A stretch of 62,843 nt of DNA from positions 1 through 62,843 of the forward strand of contig SVDC01000021.1 of the NCBI GenBank assembly GCA_015058045.1. The letters are read 5' to 3'. Shown in pieces: positions 35,788 to 44,274 of the stretch. The position numbers were made by a program, and so were the translations under genes. The DNA comes from Cellulosilyticum sp. (lineage in GTDB: Bacteria; Bacillota; Clostridia; Lachnospirales; Cellulosilyticaceae). How positions within the stretch are numbered: position 1 is the stretch's first letter; each line of letters opens with the position of its first letter. The notes beneath the pieces were generated by a model. The model did not search any database. It worked only from the letters and a program-made list of their open reading frames with translations, and had not been told where the DNA came from.

Positions 35788-36609
35788 CTACTGATCCGTT
35801 GATTTACTAACTACTGTTGCACCAATTGTCTTTATTAATTCATCTATCTGATTTTTGTCTTGCTTAGCAGTATATTTCATTTGTTTAAAAAGCTCACTTC
35901 TATCATTCATTCTTTGAAGTGTTTTTGTAAAGGCTTCATCTATCTTTTGACTATCTTCTACCTTATGAACTAATACTTTCACATTTCCTTCTAATCCCTT
36001 AAAGAAAAGTATTTTATATTTCTCATATAAGACCGTTCGCTCTTTTATGATGTCTAGATTCTTTAATTCAAGAATCTCCTCTTTTGCTTGGTTTGGATAA
36101 TAAAGTAGCTTCTCATTTAAGGCTTTTAATTCAGATGCCTTAACTTCCATTAAAACATTAGGTAGAAGATAAAAATTGTGTGCCTCTTCTAATACTGTTT
36201 CAATCCGCACAGCATCTTCTATTGATTTCTTATGGGTATCAATTTTTTTATCTGGATTCATTAACCCCTTATAGCACCATATAACATCACTTTTCTTATG
36301 CTGCTTACTTTTAGGTGTATCTGTTAAATTATAGGCTATATTCGTAAAACTTAATCTTCCTGCCTCTTCCTTGATAATGTGCTGCTCCATAAGCTGATTC
36401 ACTAAATGATTTACCACTGTATCCTCTAGCGCTAGTGCATCCATAATGCCATAGCGCTCTGTGATTCCTTGTTTAATGCAACGACAAATATATTCTTCTA
36501 AAGTGCCTATTGGTGCTTTACAAATATACTCCATCTTTAAGTCCATTTTAATAAGAGGAAGATAGACATCTAATGAACCTGCCAATTGATGATTTTCATA
36601 ATCATACAT
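35788..36609 (-). CDS. Last protein of the dynamin operon, possible winged-helix start
   Basis: 273 aa, soluble. Residues about 35-95 (GTLEEYICRCIKQGITERYGIMDAL then QLMEQHIIKEEAGRLSFT) look like a winged-helix domain; the rest is charged and helical with a KILFFKGLEGNV segment. It starts with AGGAGGATTAGGAA upstream, 15 bp after the pseudo-helicase gene, so it is part of the operon. I cannot assign a function. A DNA-binding or adaptor role for the neighbouring helicase-like protein is inference. Confidence 0.65.
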   Translation of the reverse strand: MYDYENHQLAGSLDVYLPLIKMDLKMEYICKAPIGTLEEYICRCIKQGITERYGIMDALALEDTVVNHLVNQLMEQHIIKEEAGRLSFTNIAYNLTDTPKSKQHKKSDVIWCYKGLMNPDKKIDTHKKSIEDAVRIETVLEEAHNFYLLPNVLMEVKASELKALNEKLLYYPNQAKEEILELKNLDIIKERTVLYEKYKILFFKGLEGNVKVLVHKVEDSQKIDEAFTKTLQRMNDRSELFKQMKYTAKQDKNQIDELIKTIGATVVSKSTDQ

Positions 36610-36624
36610 TTCCTAATCCTCCTT

Positions 36625-39087
36625 CTACATAAAAGTTTCCAAAGAACTTTTATTTTCCTTTGGACAGTTTTGATACAGGTGAGTAAATAGAGATTTTAAG
36701 TTGCTTGTAGCATCTCCTAGTAAGATAATCTTCTTACCTTGAATCATTGGAATAAGCATATCTAAACCTGTAATTTGATGTGCCTCACTAATAATCACAT
36801 ACTCAAATGATCCATTTACTAAAGCTTGCTCTTTGCATGCTAATAGTGCATGACAAGTTGTTCCTACCGCTTTAATTTGATCTACTAAATAATCTCTCAT
36901 TAAAGCTTCATCTTCCATTAGGCTTTGTTTCCAATCTGCCTTAAGCTTAGATAGTTCTTCGTAAAAATCAACTTTCTCTTTATATACTTGTAATTTATAA
37001 TCCCTTTGTGCCACCGCTGTTTCCAGAATTTCTAAAGCTTCTAGAGACGCTTCACCAAGGGGATTTTCTAAGATTGTTAAAGCCAATGACTGTCCCTCAT
37101 CAACGAAGTCAAGGAAAGCCTTAAACTCCGCTTCTTCTAGTTTGCTAGTGAGCAAACTATGTACTTCTTGTTGTTTTTTTAGAAGTTCCATCATTTGATC
37201 CTGATTTGCTTGTTGTAACCCAAGAAGCTGCTCATTTTTCTTAACAATCGCTTCAATTTCAAAGTACTCTTCCAAACCATCTAAGTACTCTACATAGGCT
37301 TCATCCTCTTCAAAGAGTGCTTCAACCCTTTGCATACGTTTAAAGATATCAATAACTTCTGCCTTTGTAATATCCTCTTTACAATAAATCCCACCTAATT
37401 CAAAGCTATACATCGCTATGTAGGCCTCAACCTTTTCTTTAAGCTCATATAACTTTACTTTCATTTCATCTAAATGGCGTGTACTTATAATCCCCATTTC
37501 GATATAGGCCTTTTCTTCATCTAATGCTTGACGTTTTGCTTCTAAAGCTTCAATTTTTTGAATAAGTGTCTCATCTGTTTCAATGGTTTCATTGAAATCA
37601 ACTTGCTTTAAAGCCTCTGTTTTTAGATGTTTACGTCTCAGTTCTAAAAGCTCTAGCTCAATCTGTTTGTAAGCATCTTCATACGTACTTCTTTTAGCAA
37701 TCTGCGCTTGATAAGCCTTAAGCTTTTCCTCAAAAACTTGTACTTCTTGATCATATTCTAATACTAAATCCTTATATTCTTGATAATGAATAGCGCTTCC
37801 ATGTTGCTCCATCCATATAAGTTCCTCGTAGAGGCCTGCATCATATTTTAAAGCTTCTTTCAACTTCTGATAAACTTCACGCTTATGCTTAGAAATATTT
37901 TCATAACGCTCTAGCGCCTCTACATAAGACATTCCTTCATGCCCTAATGCCTCAGACTCTTCTTTTAAAGCAACTTGTTCTTCCTCTATTTCCTTTAATA
38001 GAGCTAAAATTTCAAAGCCTAGTTTAATAGTTCTATCCGCATTATGATAGATATCACATTCTTTTTTCATCTGATCTAATTCTTCTTTATGCTTACTGTG
38101 CTTTGACTCCTCTTCGTTCAGCTTTTTTAATACACTTTCTTTCATATGCTCTATTTGATAGGCTAATGTATATTTGCCTTCTTTATCTTGCTTTGGATCA
38201 TGAAGTCCTGCTACACCTACTCTACATTCTTCTAATGCCCCTAAAATCGCTTCTACTTGCTCATTATTAGGTGCCACCACCATTACCTTCTGCTGATTAC
38301 TCGTCCCTTGCTCTACCATTTCTTTAATTAAAGAAATGGCTGGCACTATTTGAGTTTGGCCAGTATGCGTCTTTGTAGATTGTGTGTGGATGAAATAGAC
38401 ATCCTCAGTTGATAGTGCATGTGATAAAATCTGCTTTTCCTGTTGACTTAACATTTCATAGTGCATCGTAAAATTTTCATTTAAAAAGGATTTTATAAGA
38501 GGTGCCTTTAAATTAACTACATCTGGCATAAATGTTCTCATCTCTTTATTTGCTGTCTGCCCTGCATATAACTTTTTAAGCGTCTCTACCATATAGTTAT
38601 CATTTAAAGCCTCATCCTCTTTTTGCTCATCCGTCTGCTCTAATGAATGCTCTTTAGCAATAAGCTGATACCATTCTTCCACATAGCTTTCTAATGCCTT
38701 CTTTTGCTCTTCAACCTGCATAAAGCGCTCTACATCATGATGTTCTTTACCATTAATATATTGAAATTTATAGACTGGTACAAAGGTAATCTTTTCTTCT
38801 AGAAGCTTTCCTTCTTCAATCACTTTATGATAAGTTACCACATCTGTTTCTTCTGCTTTAATAACTTTTAAATAACCCTTACTTTCTCCAACGCATTCTA
38901 AGGTAATGGCTGCACTATATAAAAACACTCTAAGTCCAGTCTCTCTATCAAAATGCTCACTATAAAGTGTTCCCCTACCAATCGGATTAAACTGGCTATT
39001 TAAATATCTAGACCATTCCTGTGCGCCTTGCTCTACCATCTTCCCATGAATAAACTTCATAGGTGCATCTAAAACTAAAATATCCAT
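36625..39087 (-). CDS. DNA2/NAM7-type helicase relative with lost ATPase motifs and a giant coiled-coil insertion
   Basis: 820 aa. The region around residues 205-282 aligns with the start of superfamily 1B helicases: LSQQEKQILSHAL (Q-motif-like), then DVYFIHTQSTKTHTGQT where Walker A GPPGTGKT should be, then VMVVAPNNEQVEAIL (motif Ia). Residues about 310-740 are a long coiled coil. Then AVGTTCHALL, FEYVIISEAHQ (motif II with the first Asp replaced by Ser, 767-771) and KIILLGDAT (motif III). The protein ends about 50 residues later, so the second RecA domain is absent. It should not hydrolyse ATP; a structural or sensor role is inferred. It lies 5 bp downstream of a dynamin gene. Confidence 0.7.
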   Translation of the reverse strand: MDILVLDAPMKFIHGKMVEQGAQEWSRYLNSQFNPIGRGTLYSEHFDRETGLRVFLYSAAITLECVGESKGYLKVIKAEETDVVTYHKVIEEGKLLEEKITFVPVYKFQYINGKEHHDVERFMQVEEQKKALESYVEEWYQLIAKEHSLEQTDEQKEDEALNDNYMVETLKKLYAGQTANKEMRTFMPDVVNLKAPLIKSFLNENFTMHYEMLSQQEKQILSHALSTEDVYFIHTQSTKTHTGQTQIVPAISLIKEMVEQGTSNQQKVMVVAPNNEQVEAILGALEECRVGVAGLHDPKQDKEGKYTLAYQIEHMKESVLKKLNEEESKHSKHKEELDQMKKECDIYHNADRTIKLGFEILALLKEIEEEQVALKEESEALGHEGMSYVEALERYENISKHKREVYQKLKEALKYDAGLYEELIWMEQHGSAIHYQEYKDLVLEYDQEVQVFEEKLKAYQAQIAKRSTYEDAYKQIELELLELRRKHLKTEALKQVDFNETIETDETLIQKIEALEAKRQALDEEKAYIEMGIISTRHLDEMKVKLYELKEKVEAYIAMYSFELGGIYCKEDITKAEVIDIFKRMQRVEALFEEDEAYVEYLDGLEEYFEIEAIVKKNEQLLGLQQANQDQMMELLKKQQEVHSLLTSKLEEAEFKAFLDFVDEGQSLALTILENPLGEASLEALEILETAVAQRDYKLQVYKEKVDFYEELSKLKADWKQSLMEDEALMRDYLVDQIKAVGTTCHALLACKEQALVNGSFEYVIISEAHQITGLDMLIPMIQGKKIILLGDATSNLKSLFTHLYQNCPKENKSSLETFM

Positions 39088-39092
39088 ATTTT

Positions 39093-40946
39093 TTACCCCA
39101 ACAAATCATCAATATTAAAATCTTTATAGTCTACCACCTCAGACTCAGCATATTTACTTGCCTCAAGCCTCTCAACTAAAAGTACTTGAAGTGCCTGATA
39201 AGGTGCTAAACCTTCTTCTAATTGTTTCACTAGGCCTTCTAATTCTAATGGTGTTTTCATAGAGCTTTGATTCATAAACTGATTTAAAAGTTGCTCCTCT
39301 ACCTGCGCACTCAAAACATTAAAGTGATGACCTGTTACAAGGTCGCTTTCGATTAACACATTTTTAATACTACGAATCTTTTCAAGGAGTTCTCCTTGAT
39401 ATGCTTCTACTTCTTTTTTTCCATTATGTTCTTCATAAGCTGTTCGTAAATAACCCACTGCAAGTCCCCCTGCAAGTACTACTGGGAATACTGTAATGGC
39501 AGCACTTATCACACTAATACTTGCTGCTGTTGGTCCTAAAAATGCCATATAACCTGTTAAAGCAGAACCAATTTTAACACTATCCCATAAGCTATCTTTA
39601 AGCGCTGTACGGTCTTTTACTTCCTCTACTATTGGAACAAGATCTTCCTCTGTTGATTCCTTCTTATCACTAAAAATCTGCGTGCTACTATAAAGTTTTG
39701 CTTGTTCAATGTGTAGATGCTCTGCAAATCTTCTAAGCTCTTCTAGGCAATCTTCATCTAATCGTTTAACACGTTGCTTCCAGCCCTCTTCTAATTGTTG
39801 GCAGAAGTTATTAATTTGCTCTGATGTAACTTGATTAATATACGCTTCACTTAAAGAATTCTCTTCTATTTTACGAAGCTCCTCTAATGTGATTTTCTTC
39901 TGATTAATTTCGCGTATTTCATCTGATAGGAATCCATATTTAATCCAAGATATAAATTTTTCCTGAATCTCTTCGCTGATTTCCTCATGAATCTTATGAA
40001 TAGAGATTTCGTACTCATCCATCATTTTTTGAACATGCTTACTGATTTGAATCATTTCATCATGATAGCCCATTTCTCTTTCAATCAGTGAAATTAAGCT
40101 TTGAGTAACCACTTCTCTTTTTTTCTTTTCAAGGTCTTCACCAATTTCTGCTTTGATTGTTTCTAACAAATAACGTACACCGCTTGTCTCATAAACAAGA
40201 CCAGATTCTACTGCTTCTAACTCTTGATATGCAGATAATGGAATATAAGTCCCTAACTCTGGTATATCCCTTCTGGCACTCTCTACGATTTCTTCTGAAG
40301 AAACATTGACCTCATCAATACGATTTAAAACGCCAATAATCTCTTTTCCTTGGTCTTTAATATCAAAGATATAATCTCTAATATTTTGTTGCCCAATATA
40401 GTTACTATTAAATACCCATACCACAATATCAGACCATGGAATATAGCGTTTTGTAATTTCCTCATTAGAATCTGTTACAGTACCTAGTCCTGGAGTATCA
40501 ATTAAATCAAATTGTTTTAAAATAGGTAGATTTAGTCCAATTTCAATATTGGTACATTCTTTAATAAAAGCATTATCACCGTTTCTTTCTTCTAGCATTT
40601 CTACAAGCTTATCTACATCTTGCAATTTAAAACGACCATTTTTAGTGATGACACTACATTCTTCTACCTCACTATAATAAAAATGGTAGATAGCCGATGT
40701 AGCTTCTAATACACTAACTCTGGAAAGACGTCTTCCCAAAATACTATTGATTAAAGTAGATTTTCCTGCCTTTACTTCCCCCATTAAAACGACTTTTATA
40801 GGAAGTTCCAAAGAACCTCTTACGATGTCTAAATACCCTCTATTCTCTTCAAATAAAGGCTTAAACTGTGCAAAAAGTTCACTTTCTTCATTCCTTCCTG
40901 GCGCTTCCTCCATTATTTCTGCTAACTGATTAATATATTGTTCCAT
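39093..40946 (-). CDS. Dynamin-like GTPase with membrane hairpin
   Basis: 617 aa. GTPase motifs are G1 GEVKAGKST (56-64), a switch I Thr near 83 (LEATSAIYHF), G3 DTPGLG (150-155) and G4 NRID (208-211). A helical stalk follows, and a hydrophobic hairpin at about 458-500 (YMAFLGPTAASISVISAAITVFPVVLA in outline) resembles the membrane paddle of bacterial dynamin-like proteins. These proteins tubulate, fuse or repair membranes. It overlaps the preceding dynamin gene by 25 bp, so the two GTPases are made together and probably hetero-oligomerise, as do paired dynamins such as those of Campylobacter. Confidence 0.85.
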   Translation of the reverse strand: MEQYINQLAEIMEEAPGRNEESELFAQFKPLFEENRGYLDIVRGSLELPIKVVLMGEVKAGKSTLINSILGRRLSRVSVLEATSAIYHFYYSEVEECSVITKNGRFKLQDVDKLVEMLEERNGDNAFIKECTNIEIGLNLPILKQFDLIDTPGLGTVTDSNEEITKRYIPWSDIVVWVFNSNYIGQQNIRDYIFDIKDQGKEIIGVLNRIDEVNVSSEEIVESARRDIPELGTYIPLSAYQELEAVESGLVYETSGVRYLLETIKAEIGEDLEKKKREVVTQSLISLIEREMGYHDEMIQISKHVQKMMDEYEISIHKIHEEISEEIQEKFISWIKYGFLSDEIREINQKKITLEELRKIEENSLSEAYINQVTSEQINNFCQQLEEGWKQRVKRLDEDCLEELRRFAEHLHIEQAKLYSSTQIFSDKKESTEEDLVPIVEEVKDRTALKDSLWDSVKIGSALTGYMAFLGPTAASISVISAAITVFPVVLAGGLAVGYLRTAYEEHNGKKEVEAYQGELLEKIRSIKNVLIESDLVTGHHFNVLSAQVEEQLLNQFMNQSSMKTPLELEGLVKQLEEGLAPYQALQVLLVERLEASKYAESEVVDYKDFNIDDLLG

Positions 40947-42886
40947 TCACTTTCACCCATTCCCTTAATGTAATCCGTCACTGTACTTTCTCTCGTTGGT
41001 TCCACAATAAGCTTCTCTATAATTTTTAAAGCATAAAGTTGATTAATACGTACCTGATCATTGCCATAAAGCTCATCAAACTGGCGCTGTCTAATTTCAA
41101 GGATTTGTCTTTTTTCACTTGTTAAACTTGTTGTGATGGTCTCTGTCAATTGTCTAGCCATCATTTGGATGGCATCTTGTAACTGCTCTTCTAATCGTTC
41201 TTTGTACTGCTCAATATACGGCTTATCCACTATTTTTTTTACTGCACTAATGCCACCTAATAATTTTCTAATTGGACTAGATTCCATTTTATCTAGCCCT
41301 AAAGCCATTTCAATAAATCCAAAATACTGCATGACATTAAATTCTTCCGTTACTTCATGTAGAGGATAAACTTTTACTTCTAGTAATCCTGACTTATTCA
41401 TATATTCTTTTTGAATACGCTCTATCTTCTTTGAAATATCTTGAAGCAATTCTTTAACCTCACGCTGATATCTCGTAATATTTAAAATATCCTCTTTTAA
41501 TAAACTTTCCTTATCTGCTTTTGTCTCAATTAAGGCTTCTGTAAACTTCTCGATATGAGCCTTTGACGTATGCCCATAGCTTAAAATCATATTATCAAGT
41601 TGCTCTAAACTCTCTTTTTCTATGATTTTAAACTGCTGTGATATTTCCTTATTGATTGCAAGATACCCTCTTACACGCTCTTCCATCTCTTGAATATAGT
41701 AGGCGATTAACACTTGAAACTTTATTTCTTCTCTTTGAATTTCCTTTAAGATTTTCTGAGTTTTAGCTTGGTTTGCACCTAGTAGGAAATAACTTTTAAT
41801 ATAATCTTCTAATGCCTCATAACCACTTTCTTGAAGTAATACTTTATCTTCTTTAAGCCTTCCTTCAAGCGCCTTTGTAGCCGAAAATGGTAAAATCGCA
41901 TTAAAGGACTCACCATACATTTGGTTCGCCTGCATTAAAGTAGCTTGTCTTTCTTCTTCTGTGCGAATACAATCACTTCTATTTAAAAGCGCCAAAATCC
42001 GTTTTTGGTCTTTTGCCTTACCTTTAGTAAATAGCGTTTTCTCAATCTCTTCTATATAAGTTTTTATAGAGTTGGTTGCAATCTTATTGATATCTAATAC
42101 CCAGATGATTCCATCTGCTTCATCGTAATATTTCTGAATAGAATCCTGCAAATAGCTTGCTACTCGATTTTGTCTTAACCCTGGTGTATCCACTACTTGA
42201 AAGTTTGCAAGTAATTCATTAGTTGGTACTTGCCACCTTGCTTCTATAATAGGGGAAGTATATAGTTCTTCTGCCCATAGGCGCTGCTTATAAGCTTCTA
42301 GTTTATCTGCCACTTCTCTAAAAGGAATATGCTGCGCCTTACAAACCTTACTAATCGTATCCGTCTTTTCTTTAATACACTCTTGAATTTTGCGAATAGA
42401 AGCTTCTCTCTTTTCTTCTTCTGCCTCAATAAAGTTTTTTGCTTCTTCCTCTGTCAGACTCAGCTGTTCATTACCCTTTGAGCCATAGGTCACAACTTGA
42501 ACACCCTTGTCATCTGCTTCATGAAAGACATCAATCTTCCAAGTCATTGGATCAAACTTCATTTTAGCAATTTCTGCGCCTAACAGTGTATTCACCACTG
42601 TAGACTTCCCTACATTTCCATCCCCAATAATAAAAATAGAGAATTTCTCCTCTAGTTTGCCAGCAAGTTGCTTAAATCTTTTTAACCCTTGCTTAATATC
42701 TGCAAGACATTGTTTTTCCTTCTCTGATTGTCCTTTTTGTGTTTCTAATGGAATAATAGCCTTTTCGATTTGACTGATTTTCTCTTCTAACCTAGCTTTA
42801 ATATAGAAACGCTCTTGATTGAGCTTTTCTGCTTCTAATTTTTGATAAAAGCTAACTAGTTTATTTGCTACTTCATTAAGCGCCAT
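40922..42886 (-). CDS. Dynamin-like GTPase without clear membrane hairpin
   Basis: 654 aa. G1 GDGNVGKST (88-96), switch I Thr in FDPMTWKI near 115, G3 DTPGL (233-237), G4 NRSD (302-305). The GTPase domain has a roughly 100-residue charged insertion between G2 and G3 (about 130-215), then a long helical stalk. No strong hydrophobic segment is visible, unlike its partner. Start ATG 42886 lies inside the end of the coiled-coil gene (11-bp overlap). It is divergent from the 617-aa dynamin, so this is a pair of unlike GTPases, not a recent duplication. Confidence 0.83.
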   Translation of the reverse strand: MALNEVANKLVSFYQKLEAEKLNQERFYIKARLEEKISQIEKAIIPLETQKGQSEKEKQCLADIKQGLKRFKQLAGKLEEKFSIFIIGDGNVGKSTVVNTLLGAEIAKMKFDPMTWKIDVFHEADDKGVQVVTYGSKGNEQLSLTEEEAKNFIEAEEEKREASIRKIQECIKEKTDTISKVCKAQHIPFREVADKLEAYKQRLWAEELYTSPIIEARWQVPTNELLANFQVVDTPGLRQNRVASYLQDSIQKYYDEADGIIWVLDINKIATNSIKTYIEEIEKTLFTKGKAKDQKRILALLNRSDCIRTEEERQATLMQANQMYGESFNAILPFSATKALEGRLKEDKVLLQESGYEALEDYIKSYFLLGANQAKTQKILKEIQREEIKFQVLIAYYIQEMEERVRGYLAINKEISQQFKIIEKESLEQLDNMILSYGHTSKAHIEKFTEALIETKADKESLLKEDILNITRYQREVKELLQDISKKIERIQKEYMNKSGLLEVKVYPLHEVTEEFNVMQYFGFIEMALGLDKMESSPIRKLLGGISAVKKIVDKPYIEQYKERLEEQLQDAIQMMARQLTETITTSLTSEKRQILEIRQRQFDELYGNDQVRINQLYALKIIEKLIVEPTRESTVTDYIKGMGESEWNNILIS

Positions 42887-43448
42887 AATTGCCTCTTATT
42901 ATAATAAATATTACTAAGCCAATGACGCCTGCTACTAATCCATAATTCACCCAGAAAAGTTTTTTTATTTGGTCAAGAAGTACTTGATTGTGAACTTCAA
43001 CACTTTCTTTAACCGCATCGTGCATTACCCCCATTTTTTGCTCAATCCACTCATTGGATTCTGCAAATTGACTTTCTACTTGCTGTCTTACCGTTTCCAC
43101 TTCACTATGCAATTTTTCTGTTGAAATGTATAGCTCTTGTGTACTTTGATTTACTATATTTTTTATGCGTTCTTCGCTTTCTTTGATCTCTAATGCCTGC
43201 TTCTCATTCATACCTTGAACTAAAGCTTTAATCTCATCTGCTGAAATATAATCTACTGCTTTAAGTTCTTCTTTGACTCTTTCAATTTCTCCACTAATGG
43301 CTTCAAGAGCATCTGCAATTTCATTTTTATAACTTCTTGTTACTACATCCTTTGCAACTTCTTTCATTTGCGCCTCTTTTAGAATCTCTAAAGAAACAGT
43401 TTCTATTAACTCTTTAAATTCATCTAATAACTTGTTTTCTGTTGCCAA
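42876..43448 (-). CDS. Coiled-coil protein with C-terminal membrane anchor, first gene of the dynamin operon
   Basis: 190 aa. Predicted coiled coil over most of residues 45-155 (IERVKEELKAVD, IKESEERIKNIV, LHSEVETVRQQVESQF), then one hydrophobic helix at about 167-186 (FWVNYGLVAGVIGLVIFIII) and a short tail. Orientation would leave the coil in the cytoplasm. The start is TTG 43448 with AAGGAG ten bases upstream; the first in-frame ATG is 27 codons on and has no ribosome site. It could recruit the dynamins to the membrane; that is inference. Confidence 0.7.
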   Translation of the reverse strand: MATENKLLDEFKELIETVSLEILKEAQMKEVAKDVVTRSYKNEIADALEAISGEIERVKEELKAVDYISADEIKALVQGMNEKQALEIKESEERIKNIVNQSTQELYISTEKLHSEVETVRQQVESQFAESNEWIEQKMGVMHDAVKESVEVHNQVLLDQIKKLFWVNYGLVAGVIGLVIFIIIRGNYGA

Positions 43449-43562
43449 TGTTCCTGTGCTCCTTATTGTAAAAATTGGTACACTTTTATTATAGCCTCAC
43501 CCTGTCCCCCTTTGCCATAACAATTTTACTTATTCCCTTCCATCTAAAAGCTTTTATGTGCT

Positions 43563-44033
43563 TTACTCCCATCCCTTACACACATCTACCCATTTAGTGT
43601 ATGGTACATATTCCTCTAATTCTCCAATAGTAAGCTTTATGGCACTATTGCTACTCCCACAAGCTGGATAAACTGCTTCAAAACGTCTTAAGGATTCATC
43701 TAGGTAAATCTCAACACCTTCATTTACTCCAAATGGACATACTCCCCCTACAGCATGCCCTATTAAGGCTTCTACTTCATCTGCTCCTAACATCTTAGCC
43801 TTTGTCCCAAAGGTCTGTTTATACTTACCATTATCAATCTTCGCATTCCCTGCTGTCACAATTAAAATACAGCCATTCTCTACCTTAAAAGATAAAGACT
43901 TTGCAATATGTCCTGGCTCACAATTTAAAGCCTTAGCTGCAAGCTCTACCGTTGCACTAGATCCATCAAATTCTAAAATTCTATTTTCGATATTCCATTT
44001 TTTTAAATAGCCTCTTACTCTTTCAATTGACAT
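43563..44033 (-). CDS. YbaK/EbsC-type aminoacyl-tRNA deacylase
   Basis: 156 aa. It has the family features AKSLSFKVENG with the catalytic Lys, GNAKIDNGKYKQTF, and GHAVGGVCPFGV near residue 95. YbaK/ProX-type proteins clear mischarged tRNAs, for example Cys-tRNA(Pro) or Ala-tRNA(Pro). Free-standing, with an AAAGGGAGAAAAGAAA ribosome site. It is separated from the dynamin operon by 114 bp on the same strand and is probably not part of it. Confidence 0.88.
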   Translation of the reverse strand: MSIERVRGYLKKWNIENRILEFDGSSATVELAAKALNCEPGHIAKSLSFKVENGCILIVTAGNAKIDNGKYKQTFGTKAKMLGADEVEALIGHAVGGVCPFGVNEGVEIYLDESLRRFEAVYPACGSSNSAIKLTIGELEEYVPYTKWVDVCKGWE

Positions 44034-44274
44034 CTTTCTTTTCTCCCTTTTATCTGTATTTAACTGCTTAAACTCACATAATCCGTAAATTTTCTCCTAT
44101 TATATACCCCTTACTTCCTGTTTTCAATTCATCCCCAATAACCTTGATCGGCCTTAAACTTTATTCACAAAAATAGAACTTATCCACTGGATAATTTGCA
44201 ATGAAACTAAAATGCGTATCTAAAAAGACACCCTCTAAAGAGGATGTCTTCAATAAAAAATTTTTAACCACTAT

